Positions 34,249 to 44,653 of a DNA stretch of 64,000 nt are shown piece after piece. The position numbers and the translations under genes are program-made. The stretch is from Orientallactaga sibirica (taxonomy: Eukaryota > Chordata > Mammalia > Rodentia > Dipodidae): assembly GCA_036365145.1 (NCBI GenBank), contig JAEOAD010000035.1, positions 6,341,501 to 6,405,500 on the forward strand. The letters run 5' to 3'. The stretch's first letter is position 1. Each line of letters opens with the position of its first letter. The notes beneath the pieces are model-generated. The model was not told the origin of the DNA. It saw only the letters and a program-made list of their open reading frames with translations, and did not search any database.

Positions 34249-35494
34249 GACAGGAACACTGCATAACGCTCCAAACATAGCAGAGGGCCACAGGAAAAGC
34301 CATCCTGCTCTTTGCCCAAGACAGAGATTTAGTGCATTTGAAACTTTCTGGGAGAAGTGAGTTTTGTAGGTTGAACAACAACAACAAAGTCCTCTTTGGA
34401 GCAGAAGGGATTGAAGATACTAAATGGGAAAGCTCGGGGCAGCTGGAGGGATTATACCAAGGTGTCAGGAGTGTGTGTGCAGAAGAAGCCAGACTGATCC
34501 TTCTGGATCAAGGACCTTGACACCACAAAGATGCCTTGGGTCAGATTGATGCATCCAGCCTACAGCCCCAAGACCAGGGTCAAGTGCAGTTGCTCCCCTG
34601 ACTCCCTGCTAAACACCACATATGTAAGCGGGCATAACAATAGTGCCGTCAGGGCTGGTGGGAGGCGTGTGGGTGAAAGTGCCCCGTTCTTAGGAAAACC
34701 TCCAAGCCCCCACTCTGCACCAGATGCTGGGGGAGCTTCCTGCAGTTTCTCATCTTCACACGAAACCTGCATAGGAAGACGTGGTATTTTCCACTTATGA
34801 AGGGGACACCGTGGGGCTGGGAGGTCAAGAGCTGCCTTAAGTGACCAGATTCCTGGGTCGGGGCTCTTCACTCTCTGCCACTGTTTTCACGAATGCTGGT
34901 TGCATGTTGAGTGGGTGGTCCATCTTTCAAAGGCAGGTGCTGTTTGGCTTTCCCGAACTCTCATCCCAGAGCATCTGTTCAGCTGCTAGTTGCCAATAAA
35001 TATTTACTGAAATTGAAATGTTACCACTCAGCAGGAATGCCCCTAATGGCCAGGCCAGGGCTTGTCATAGCTGTTTTGTGAACTCCTTGTGACTCCCCGA
35101 TCCAGGTGCATGGTCTCTGCCTAAGGAGATTCAGAGGCCATCCCACTGACAGATCCATGGACCGCACTCCTGCACACACTGCAGATTTGGGAATCAGATC
35201 GGGGGCCCTCCAGGTGGGCAGGCAGGTACCTGACACCCCAGAGCATCATTAAGGAGAGTAGTTTCCGCTTATCTTGAAGCTTCGACAGAATCACTTAAGA
35301 AGCAACAGGAGAGAGAGCGAGCATGACTAGTCAGCTTCATAAATCTTGGCATGTTTTCAAAAGCTTGCTGTAAGGACTGTGTTGTAGAAAACACTGGATC
35401 ACCGGCAACTGCTAAATGAAAATTATAGACGCATACTCCGTGGAAAACGCAGCCCGCACCTCAAATTACTGCAGCCTAACTGCTTCTTCATTTG
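34249..35494. other. Unassigned unique part of duplicated unit
   Basis: No gene or repeat recognised. The ORFs present (up to 103 codons) occur in both copies, but one-base indels between the copies break them differently, which argues against coding. Confidence 0.55.
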
Positions 35495-35754
35495 TGTGTT
35501 ATGTGTGCACACGCGTGTGCAGATGCACGTCTCATGCTCACGCCTGTGGAGGCCTTTGAGTGGCCTCCTCTATCATTCTGCCACCCTATTTTCTTGAGAC
35601 AGAGTCTCTCATTGAATCTGAAAGTTTCCAGTTAGCCTGCCTGACCAGTAAGCCCTAGTAATCCTCCTGTCTCTGCCCTGCTTTGCACTGGGATTACAGG
35701 TGTGCATGGTCACACTCAGCTTTAAAAAAACACATAGACACACATTTATTTATT
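35495..35754 (-). repeat. B3-like SINE and ATTT tail ending at duplication junction
   Basis: TGTGTGCACACGCGTGTGCA, TTTCTTGAGACAGAGTCTCT and GGGATTACAGGTGTGCATGG, then AAAAAAACACATAGACACAC and an ATTT tail that breaks into AGTCCTGGG at 35755. Confidence 0.85.
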
Positions 35755-38348
35755 AGTCCTGGGTATCAAACCTGGGTCCTTTGGCTTTGCAGACAAATGC
35801 CCTAACAGCTAAGCCATCCCTGCAGTCCTCTACTCACTATATGAAGGACTAACTGGGCAGTTTCCCCATCACACGCTCACCCACCCTGTGGGTGCCCAGG
35901 CATTGAGCCTGAAAAGAAGGCAGCACCTGCTTTCCCCTACCCCAAATTTCCTGCTATTTGTAAAAGCTTCTAAAATAGATTTTGGATTGAATAGTTTTCC
36001 AACAATGGTGCTTTTGCAAAGTGTTTCTTGAATAGTTATTTGTGCTTCGTGTTTGGAAAAACAGCCTTGTTCAGACAAGGAATACAACATGCCTGTTACA
36101 CATAACCTATTTTAACGTGGGTGTCCCTGAGCCAAATGGATGGAGATGGAGGGGAGCATGATCAACGTTGAATAATCAACCTTGGGGCCTCTGGAAGGGA
36201 ACCCTAACTAAAGAAGACAGCCAGGCTTCCTCAGAGCCTCCCCAACCTGCTCAGCAGCCTCATTCACATTGTACAGGACCATCAGGGGCTCTGCACAGCC
36301 ACGCTCCAGGGCACAGAAGAATGGATGATTGGGCCAAGCATCCTACCAGTGTGAGTTCTGCTTCACTTTGAGATGAGTGTGAGGGTTTCACAGCAGTGTG
36401 GGAAATAGGAAGAGTTCCTCTAACCCATCAAATAAAGCAGGAAGGAAATGGAAGGAGGCTAGGCTATGACAGTGTGGTAGTTTGAATATATGTCCCCCAA
36501 TATATTCAGTGTTTTTTTTTTTTTAGTTATAGTTTGCATCTGCAATCACCTTGCTAGAGGCAAGGTCACTGGGGGCCCTGGTCTTAAGGTGTGGTGATGG
36601 TTTGAGATTCCATTGTAAAGATATGCAAATGTGCCTAGCAGGAGTTCCTGAAGTGTGCTGTGTGACCTTTTGGCGGTAGTTTTGCTCTGTGTGCTGTGGT
36701 GGCTGGTTGGCTTTTGCTCTCTCTTGCCTGGTCCTGTGAAGAGCAGGCTGCTTCTCCTGCCTTTATGGAACTTCCCCTGGATCTGTAAGCTTCAATAAAT
36801 AATATCCCTTCCTCCATAACTGTGCCTGGTCTGGAAGTTCATCTCAGCGAACCTGAAGCTGTCTGCTACAGACAGGAACACTGCATAACGCTCCAAACAT
36901 AGCAGAGCGCCACAGGAAAAGCCATCCTGCTCTTTGCCCAAGACAGAGATTTAGTGCATTTGAAACTTTCTGGGAGAAGTGAGTTTTGTAGGTTGAACAA
37001 CAACAGAGCAGAAGGGGTTGAAGATACTAGATGGGAAAGCTCGGGGCAGCTGGAGGGATTATACCAAGGTGTCAGGAGTGTGTGTGCAGAAGAAGCCAGA
37101 CTGATCCTTCTGGATCAAGGACCTTGACACCACAAAGATGCCTTGGGTCAGATTGATGCATCCAGCCTACAGCCCCAAGACCAGGGTCAAGTGCAGTTGC
37201 TCCCTGACTCCCTGCTAAACACCACATATGTAAGCGGGCATAACAATAGTGCCGTCAGGGCTGGTGGGGCGTGTGGGTGAAAGTGCCCGTTCTTAGGAAA
37301 ACCTCCAAGCCCCCACTCTGCACCAGATGCTGGGGGAGCTTCCTGCAGTTTCTCATCTTCACACGAAACCTGCATAGGAAGACGTGGTATTTTCCACTTA
37401 TGAAGGGGACACCGTGGGGCTGGGAGGTCAAGAGCTGCCTTAAGTGACCAGATTCCTGGGTCGGGGCTCTTCACTCTCTGCCACTGTTTTCACGAATGCT
37501 GGTTGCATGTTGAGTGGGTGGTCCATCTTTCAAAGGCAGGTGCTGTTTGGCTTTCCCGAACTCTCATCCCAGAGCATCTGTTCAGCTGCTAGTTGCCAAT
37601 AAATATTTACTGAAATTGAAATGTTACCACTCAGCAGGAATGCCCCTAATGGCCAGGCCAGGGCTTGTCATAGCTGTTTTGTGAACTCCTTGTGACTCCC
37701 CGATCCAGGTGCATGGTCTCTGCCTAAGGAGATTCAGAGGCCATCCCACTGACAGATCCATGGACCGCACTCCTGCACACACTGCAGATTTGGGAATCAG
37801 ATCGGGGGCCCTCCAGGTGGGCAGGCAGGTACCTGACACCCCAGAGCATCATTAAGGAGAGTAGTTTCGCTTATCTTGAAGCTTCGACAGAATCACTTAA
37901 GAAGCAACAGGAGAGAGAGCGAGCATGACTAGTCAGCTTCATAAATCTTGGCATGTTTTCAAAAGCTTGCTGTAAGGACTGTGTTGTAGAAAACACTGGA
38001 TCACCGGCAACTGCTAAATGAAAATTATAGACGCATACTCCGTGGAAAACGCAGCCCGCACCTCAAATTACTGCAGCCTAACTGCTTCTTCATTTGTGTG
38101 TTATGTGTGCACACGCGTGTGCAGATGCACGTCTCATGCTCACGCCTGTGGAGGCCTTTGAGTGGCCTCCTCTATCATTCTGCCACCCTATTTTCTTGAG
38201 ACAGAGTCTCTCATTGAATCTGAAAGTTTTCCAGTTAGCCTGCCTGACCAGTAAGCCCTAGTAATCCTCCTGTCTCTGCCCTGCTTTGCACTGGGATTAC
38301 AGGTGTGCATGGTCACACTCAGCTTTAAAAAAACACATAGACACACAT

Positions 38349-38357
<9 letters not shown>
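35755..38357 (+). repeat. Tandem duplication, copy B (2.60 kb)
   Basis: Begins at the same SINE-internal point as copy A (AGTCCTGGGTATCAAACC) and runs into the intact SINE tail at 38345. It lacks the insertion at 33507. The other differences are small indels and scattered substitutions. Confidence 0.96.
36473..36870 (+). repeat. MaLR-like solo LTR, copy B
   Basis: Duplicate of the element at 33853-34248, differing at a few bases and in the T-run length. Confidence 0.65.
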
Positions 38358-38379
<22 letters not shown>

Positions 38380-38549
38380 TTTTTTGAGAGAGAGAGAGAG
38401 CACATGCCAGGGCCTCTAGCCACTGCAAACGAACTCTAGAAGCATGTGCCACCTTGTGCATCTGGCTTTACATGAGTACTGGGGAATCAAACCTGGGTCC
38501 TTTGGCTTTGCAGGCAAGTGCCTTAATAGCTAAGCCATCTCTCCAGCCC
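38345..38549 (-). repeat. Type S SINE with right breakpoint of the duplication
   Basis: (TTTA)n tail, GA block, reversed body, terminal CATCTCTCCAGCCC. The copy A junction uses its tail. Confidence 0.93.
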
Positions 38550-38565
38550 TAAATTTATCTTAAAA

Positions 38566-38781
38566 ATATTTTTATTTATTTATTTATTTGTGAGGGAAGG
38601 AGGGAAGGAAAGAAAGAGGGAAGAGTTATGGGCGAGCCAAGAGCCTCTTGTTGCTGCATACAAACTCCAGACACACGTGCCACATTGTGCATCTGACTTT
38701 ACGTGGGTACTGGGGAATCGCAACCAGACCAGCAGGCTTTGCAAGCAAGCACCTTTAAGCACTGAGCAATCTCCCTAATCC
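38566..38781 (-). repeat. Diverged tRNA-derived SINE
   Basis: TATTTATTTATTTATTTGTG tail, GGAAGGAGGGAAGG purine block, reversed body ending GAGCAATCTCCCTAATCCC. More diverged than its neighbour. Confidence 0.85.
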
Positions 38782-38878
38782 CACACTCAGCTTTTCATGT
38801 GGGTGCTGTGGAGCAAACTCAGGGCTCCATGCCTTCACAGCTCTTACTCAGTGACCCATCTTGCCCTGCTTCCTCATT

Positions 38879-39179
38879 CTGTGTGTGTGTGTGTGTGTGT
38901 ATGTTCATGTGTGCAAGAGCAGACATACACATGCCAAGGCACATATGTGGGAATCAGAGGGTGACATCAGTTACTACTCCTCTCCTCCTGCCTTATTGGA
39001 AGCAAGGTCTCTTGTTAACCACGACCCCCAAGCTTCAGGATTATTTTTCTGTCTTCTTGTGGGCATCCTGGCAATGCTCATGCAGTAGCAGCTGTCTTTA
39101 GTGGGTTCTTGGGGTCCAAACTAGAAGACACTTGTGCTTATGCAGAAAATGTCCTACCCACTGAGCCATCTGGCCAGCC
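38879..39179 (-). repeat. B3-like SINE
   Basis: (TG)n at 38880-38900, then a diverged body ending CTGAGCCATCTGGCCAGCC. Confidence 0.7.
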
Positions 39180-39219
39180 TCTGCCTCTCCATTCTTGTTT
39201 TCTATTTGCAGGCACACGG

Positions 39220-39595
39220 TGTTGTGGCATGTGTGTGGTGTGTGTATGCATGTGTATACACCGATGTGGCATCCTGTGCATTTGCCTGCAATGCCTGATG
39301 AGCTTGCCTGTGGTGGCCCGAGGAGAATGACACGTGTCCTCCTCCATCACTCACCCGCCTGTTTCTCCTTGCAACTTGGTCTGTTACTGACTCCAGATCT
39401 TGCCATTTGAGACCCCTGCCTTTCTTCTGGTCTCTGCTCCTCCATAGGACAGGATTATAGCATGTGTGGCCGTGCCCAGGTGTTTTTATGTGGGTTTTGG
39501 CTATCGAACCAGGGCAGTCTCAGGCCTCCTCCCTCTCAGGTACTCATTCTTGGACAAGAAGTGCATTTAACTCTTGAGCCATCCCTCCAAGCCTA
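39220..39595 (-). repeat. B3-like SINE
   Basis: TG-rich start, GGTCTGTTACTGACTCCAGA and GGACAGGATTATAGCATGTG, and the end TTGAGCCATCCCTCCAAGCC. Its layout matches 3115-3494. Confidence 0.65.
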
Positions 39596-39610
39596 CCTCT
39601 TCATTCTTTT

Positions 39611-39866
39611 TTTATATATTTTATTTTTGGAGAGAGACACAGAGAGACAGACAGAGAGAGAGAGAGAGGGAGACAGATAGAGATGGGCACTCCAGCAGTC
39701 TCTCAGCTGCTGCGAACAAAATCCAGATATTGCGCCCCCTTGTGGGCAAGTGCAGCATTGCGCCCTTGTGTCACTTTGCATCTGGCTAAACGTGGGACCT
39801 GGAGATTGGAACCGGGTTCTTAGGCTTAGCAGGCAGGTGCCTTAACCACTAAGCCATCTCTCCAGC
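39611..39866 (-). repeat. Type L SINE
   Basis: GCACTCCAGCAGTCTCTCAG, GCAAGTGCAGCATTGCGCC and AACCGGGTTCTTAGGC. The target CTCTTCATTCTT is on both sides (39597, 39869). Confidence 0.94.
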
Positions 39867-39880
39867 CCTCTCTTCATTCT

Positions 39881-40143
39881 TTTTTATTTTTGTTTTTGAG
39901 GCAATCCCAACAGACTGGCCTTTTATATGTGACAGAGTGAGACAAAGAAAGAGAGAGAGAGAGAATTGGCATGCCAGGGCTGCCAGCCACTGTAATCGAA
40001 CTCCAGACATGTGAGCCACCTTGTGCACATGTACAATGCTAGTGTCATTTTTTACATCTGGCTTACATGGGATCTGGAGAGTTGAACCTGAGTCCTTAGG
40101 CTTTGCAGGCAAGTTCCTTAACTGTGAAGCCAACTCTTCAGCC
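39881..40143 (-). repeat. Type T SINE
   Basis: Reversed extra tail AGGCAATCCCAACAGACTGG and the type T internal block. The same target CTCTTCATTCTT follows at 40144. Confidence 0.93.
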
Positions 40144-40177
40144 CTCTTCATTCTTTTCTTTAAAAAATATTTATTTA

Positions 40178-40262
40178 TTCCATGAGTTCGAGGGCACCCT
40201 GAGACTACATAGTGAATTCCAGGTCAGCCTGAGCTAGAGTGAGACCCTACTTCAAAAAAAAA
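40178..40262 (+). repeat. 5'-truncated B1 SINE
   Basis: CATGAGTTCGAGGGCACCCT to GTGAGACCCTACTTC and poly-A. Confidence 0.88.
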
Positions 40263-40279
40263 AATACATACATATATAT

Positions 40280-40450
40280 ATATTTGCAGAGAGAGAGAGA
40301 GAAGAGCCAGGGCCTCCTGCTGCTGCAAAGGGACTCCATATGCAAGCACCACTCTGTAAATCTGGCTTTACATGGGTACTGGGGAATCAAGCCCATGCCT
40401 TCAGGCTTTGCAAGCAAATACCTAAGCCACTGAGCCATCTCTTCAGTCTC
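40280..40450 (-). repeat. Diverged type S SINE
   Basis: GA block, AGAGCCAGGGCCTCCTGCTG, reversed body with AAGCCACTGAGCCATCTC. Confidence 0.85.
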
Positions 40451-40458
40451 CCTCTTTC

Positions 40459-40620
40459 TTTCTTTTTTTTTTTTTTTTTTGGTTTTTTGAGGTATGGTTT
40501 CACTCTATCCCAGGCTGACCTGGAATTCACTATGTAATCTCAGGGTGGCCTCTAACTCACGGCGATCCTCCTGTCTCTGCCTCCCAAGTGCTGGAATTAA
40601 AGGCGTGCACCACTATGCCC
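40459..40620 (-). repeat. B1 SINE, near full length
   Basis: T-run, TTTTGAGGTATGGTTTCACT, GAATTCACTATGTAATCTC, GTGCTGGAATTAAAGGCG and CACCACTATGCCC. Confidence 0.93.
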
Positions 40621-40639
40621 AACTACCCTCTTCATTCTT

Positions 40640-41016
40640 AATGACAGATGCCCAGGACTTGATTTGATGTGGCACCCAAATACAAGGAAGTGCTCAGACT
40701 CCTTGAGTAAATGATAATTCAACACCCTTGTGAATATTCCTCAGGATCCCTCTTCACATGGCAGGAATAATCATGTTCTGATCTTCAATTAAATGAACAA
40801 TGGACTCTCCTGAGTAGTTAGCTGATGGGTGGATTTGGCAAAGCTATTTTCCTCAGTAAGACAAATCCTCATTTTCTCTTTTTGGGTGTTTTCCTGGAAG
40901 CAAGACTTTACATGTGCTTGTTACTCTATGCAAGTGGCTGGTTCTGAATTAGTTCCTTTTGCATGCACATGATAATAGAATAGAATGGAGACTTTGTCAT
41001 TGAAAACCCAAGGCAG
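40640..41016. other. Unassigned intergenic stretch
   Basis: No gene or repeat recognised. Confidence 0.5.
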
Positions 41017-41224
41017 GGGCTGGAGAGGTGGCTTAGAGGTTAAGGCACTTGCCTGGCAAAGCCTGAGGACATGCAGGTTTGATTCCCATGACCCTCTTGT
41101 AAACCAGATGCATAAGGTGACACTTGTCTGGAGTTTGTTTGCAGTGACTGGAGGGCCTGGTGCCCATTTTCTCTCTCTTTCTCTACTTACCTCTTTTTCT
41201 CTTTAATTAATTAATTAAAATCAA
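41017..41224 (+). repeat. Type S SINE
   Basis: GGGGCTGGAGAGGTGGCTTAG head and a tail of TTAATTAATTAATTAAAA. Confidence 0.92.
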
Positions 41225-41515
41225 GGAAGGACTAATGGACAAGAGACGATACCTAATTGTGCTGATAAGCAAGGGAGGCTGGCAGATGGAGCCACTCACC
41301 AGATTGGCATCATGTTGTGATCATACCACACATCACCTCTGTTTTGATTAGTATAATTTTTCAGAGGCACTGTTCCAGGTCAAAGTGCTGTGTGGGTTGG
41401 AACTCCCATCCATAGCCTCTCTAGCATGAAATAGGTTCTCCTCAAATTAATTGTACTGGTTTAACCCGCCTGCACAAACTCTTAGTTAGACTCCTGAAAA
41501 GTTGTCTCTTGAAGT
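41225..41515. other. Unassigned short stretch
   Basis: No recognised feature, although the right edge may belong to the following LTR. Confidence 0.4.
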
Positions 41516-42321
41516 TCCTTGGTGCATTATTTGTTTCTGGAATGTTCTCCAAAACCCACATGTGGAGGGCTTGGTCTCTCCTGGTTGCACTATTGGGAAG
41601 TTGTAGAACTTTAAGAGAGGTGGGGACTGTTGGGAAGTCACTGTGGACATAACCTTGAAGGGACTGTGGGACTCTAGCCCCTTCCTCTCTTTTTGTCTCC
41701 CTGGCTTTTGATGTAAGTGGTTTGTTTGTACTGTGTGCTCCCACCCATGATGCACTGCCTCAGCCCAGGCTGAGGGCGATGGAGCAAACAGACCATGGAC
41801 TGAAACCCCCAACTCAGTGAGCCAAAACAACTCCTTTCTCATTGAAGCTGATCTTCTCACCTCCAACTCCATGAGTCAAAACAACTCCTTTCTCTTTGAA
41901 ATTGATCTTCTCACCTCCAACTCCAGGAGTCAAAACAACTCCTTTCTCCTTGAAGTTGATCTTCTCACCTCCATCTCCATAAGTCAAAATAACTCCTTTC
42001 TCTTTGAAGCTGATCTTCTCACCTCCAACTCCATGAGTCAAAACAACTCCTTTCTCTTTGAAGTTGATCTTCTCACCTCCAACTCCAGGAGTCAAAACAA
42101 TTCCTTTCTCTTTGAAATTGATCATCTCACCTCCAATTCAGTGAGCCAAAAATAACTCCTTTCTCTTTGAAGCTGATCTTCTCACCTCCAACTCCAAGAG
42201 TCAAAACAACTCCTTTCTCTTTGAAGCTGATCTTCTCACTTCCAACTCTATGAGTCAAAATAACTCTTTTCTTTTTCAGATTGATCTTCAAATCTAATTA
42301 TTACAGTGCTAGAAAGCTTGC
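41516..42321 (+). repeat. MaLR-type LTR with expanded minisatellite tail
   Basis: GGTGCATTATTTGTTTCTGG, ACTATTGGGAAGTTGTAGAA and CAGTGAGCCAAAACAACTCC follow an LTR layout in which the GAGCCAAAA..CTC block is the polyadenylation region. That block is amplified as the minisatellite at 41819-42296. The left boundary is uncertain. Confidence 0.55.
41819..42296 (+). repeat. 54-bp minisatellite, about 8.8 units
   Basis: Units start at 41819, 41873, 41927, 41981, 42035, 42089, 42143, 42198 and 42252. Each opens GAGTCAAAACAACTCC and closes CTCACCTCCAACTCC. All are 54 bases except one of 55. Because 54 is a multiple of three, long frames open on both strands. Confidence 0.97.
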
Positions 42322-42860
42322 TGTTACAGCTACTTTCTCATTGCTGAGACAAACACCTATCCAGAATCCGCTTATGGGAGGAAAGGGTATATTTCAGGCT
42401 TACAGATTCTAGGGGAAGCTTCATAACAGAGGAAGAAGCTGGCTCATCATTCAAAGAGACAACAGCCAGCATGAGCTGACTCTGAACACCTTAGGGCTGG
42501 ACTCAAGATCTGCCCCCGGTGACACACCTTCTTCCAGCAGGGCTGAGACTTCTGGAGACTAAGTAGGATGCTTAACCCAAATACTTGAGGCTGGGTTGGA
42601 GAGATGGCTTAGTGGTTAAGGTGCTTGCCGGTAAAGCCAAAGGACCCAGGTTTGATTCCCCATGTAAGTCATATGTGCAAGGCAGAGCATGTGTCTGGAG
42701 CTCATTTGCAGTGGCTAGAAGCCCTGGCATGCCAATTCTCTCTATATATCTGCCTCTCTCTTTCTCAAATAAATAAACAAAAGTTAAAAAGTATTTTAAA
42801 AAGAAAAAAAAATAGCTGAGATTATGGGGCCATTTAGATTGAAGCCATCACACTGACTAT
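42322..42860 (-). repeat. MaLR-type solo LTR split by a SINE
   Basis: CTACTTTCTCATTGCTGAGA, TATATTTCAGGCTTACAGAT and CACCTTCTTCCAGCAGGGCT precede the SINE. GCTGAGATTATGGGGCCATT and TTGAAGCCATCACAC continue after it. Confidence 0.65.
42588..42812 (+). repeat. Type S SINE inside a MaLR LTR
   Basis: GGTTGGAGAGATGGCTTAGTGG head, CCCAGGTTTGATTCCCC, CT-rich region, AAATAAATAAACAAAAG tail. Confidence 0.93.
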
Positions 42861-43007
42861 CAAACCTCTCACATGAACTGGGTAGCATGCCGTTGCCGTG
42901 GCTGGTGTGCAGCTGTGTGAGAGGAGGCTTTCTACCTCTTTCCTGCTCCTGTCCTCCTAAAAGCCAAGTTGTGTGTTGGGCACTGACCAAATGAGCCTCT
43001 AGAATTC

Positions 43008-43213
43008 TGTTGTTTGTTTGTTTGTTTGTTTGAGAGTAACAGAGAGAGAGAGAGGGAGAATGGGCACACCAGGCCTACAGCCACTGCAAATGAACTCCAG
43101 ATGCATGTGCCACCTTGTGCATCTGGCTTACATGGGTACTGGGGAATCGAGCCTCGAACCAGGGTCCTTAGGCTTCACAGGCAAGTGCTTAACCACTAAG
43201 TTACTTGGCCCTG
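43008..43213 (-). repeat. Type S SINE
   Basis: TTTGTTTGTTTGTTTG tail, GAGAATGGGCACACCAGGCC, reversed body to AAGTTACTTGGCCC. Confidence 0.92.
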
Positions 43214-43485
43214 TTGCTTTGGGCCTATGGTGGTGCAGCATATCAGCAGGTGGGAACATGAAGAAGACAAGGCATGTTCCTGTCTCATGGCTGTCTAGAC
43301 ACAAAAGAGCAAGGGATGGGCTGCAGTCCCAACAATCTTTCAAAGCCATGCCTCAAGTGACTCAACTTGCTCTGATAAGAGTCCCATCCTAAAGGTTCCA
43401 CCCCCTCCCAATAGCACCATAGGCTGAGGACCAAGGCTTAGCATATGGAATTTGGGGGGCACATAGATCTAGATCTTAACAGAGT
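43214..43485 (-). repeat. MaLR-type LTR fragment
   Basis: AAAGGTTCCACCCCCTCCCA, AATAGCACCATAGGCTGAGG and GGGGCACATAGATCT match the reversed 5' half of such LTRs. Confidence 0.5.
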
Positions 43486-43736
43486 CCTCCGGGAAAAGGC
43501 TTCCTCCAGCAATTTTATTTTTAGTGATCTCACTTAACCTTAAGGCTCCAACTTTATCCTCCACAAGAGAATCGCTAAGCCTCTGGCTCGTGACCTGGCT
43601 CTTCTCCTAGGCTACTAAGCTTCTCACTTTCAGCCATTGGCCTCTGAGATCCCCTCTATAGATCTCACCCTCAATCTGACCCAAATTCAGTTTCACCTTA
43701 CTCTCTCCCCTCCAGATTAACTCCATATCCAAATGT

Positions 43737-44041
43737 CTTTATTTTTCTTTTCTTTTCTTTTCTTTTCCTTTCTTTTCTTTTCTTTTCTTTTCTTTTCTTT
43801 TGAGAGAGAGAGAGAGAGAGACAGACAGAGAGAGAAAGAGGCAGAGAGAGAGAGAATGGATGCGCCCAGGGCCATTTCAGCCACTGTGAATGAACTCTAG
43901 ACGCATGCACCCCCTTGTGGGCAAGTGTGGCATTGCATCCTTGCTTCACTTTGTGTCTGGATAAACGTGGGACCTGGAGTATTGAACTGACCTTCTTAGG
44001 CTTGGCAGTCACCTTAACCGCTAAACCATCTCTCCAGCCCC
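43737..44041 (-). repeat. Type L SINE with (CTTTT)n tail
   Basis: An expanded CTTTT tract at 43747-43800, then GA-rich DNA and the type L body (GGGCAAGTGTGGCATTGC). The target ATGTCTTTATTT occurs at 43733 and 44043. Confidence 0.94.
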
Positions 44042-44435
44042 ACATGTCTTTATTTCTTAAAATCTTGAGTCTGTCCATTCCTGCTCCACCATATGCTGTC
44101 TGGTCATTTGTTCTTTTGTGTTTCTATAACTACATTCTATCCTTTTCAGCTAGTTTGTTCCCAGGTCAGTTAAGGCCAGCAGAGGGGAAAGCAGCAGGGG
44201 CCTGGGAGCTGCCATGGTGCTCCATGGCCAGTCCTGCCTTGAATGGCATGTACCTCCAGCTCCATGGCAGCATGAGCATTTGGCATGGATCCAAGCTCTT
44301 AATTTTACCCTGAGGAAAACTATCTACTGACTGCCTTCCCAAAAGGAATTCCCTTTTGCCTGAGGTATCAAACTGTACTACGTTTCTAACTTCCTCAGCT
44401 TGCCATGTCCTTTGCCAGTCCCAAAGGTCTATGTG
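44042..44435. other. Unassigned intergenic stretch
   Basis: No gene or repeat recognised. Confidence 0.5.
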
Positions 44436-44437
44436 AG

Positions 44438-44653
44438 GGCTGGAGAGATGGCTTAGTGGTTAAGGCACCTGCCTGTGAAACCTAAGAATGTCCGTTTGAT
44501 TCTCCAGGTCCCACATTTAGCCAGATGTAAAAGTGACACAAGGGCGCAATGCTGTGCATGACCACAAGGGGGTGCACACATCTGGAGTTCGTTCACAGTG
44601 GCTGAGAGGCTGCTGGCACACCCATTTTCTCTCTCTCTCTCTCAAAAAAAAAG
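44438..44653 (+). repeat. Type L SINE
   Basis: GGCTGGAGAGATGGCTTAGTGG head and GTGACACAAGGGCGCAATGC block. The near-duplicate AAAGGTCTATGTGAG / AAAGGTCTCTATAAG flanks it. Confidence 0.94.

Larger units (their letters stand above)
33019..35754 (+). repeat. Tandem duplication, copy A (2.74 kb)
   Basis: Nearly identical to 35755-38357. It starts in the middle of the SINE at 32886-33094 and ends in an ATTT tail matching the SINE at 38345. It carries an extra 102 bases at 33489-33608 from a SINE insertion absent in copy B. Confidence 0.96.
38095..38869 (-). repeat. B3-like SINE split by two younger SINEs
   Basis: The left part is 38095-38326 and the right part 38782-38869 (CATGTGGGTGCTGTGGAGC to TTGCCCTGC). 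CACACTCAGCTTT is duplicated at 38314-38326 and 38782-38794 around the inserted pair. Confidence 0.85.

Noticed and set aside
34560..34871. 103-codon ORF present in both tandem copies (also 37187-37474)
   Set aside because: Indels between the two copies shift the frame, the pattern expected of non-coding DNA.
38345..40640. Regulatory or gene-bearing island suggested by many short ORFs
   Set aside because: Nearly every base is accounted for by SINE bodies and tails.
41814..42155. Repeat protein encoded by the 54-bp array
   Set aside because: Frames open on both strands only because the period is divisible by three; no start context, promoter or homologue is recognised.
41819..42296. CRISPR-like array
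   Set aside because: Contiguous tandem units with no unique spacers, in a mammalian genome.
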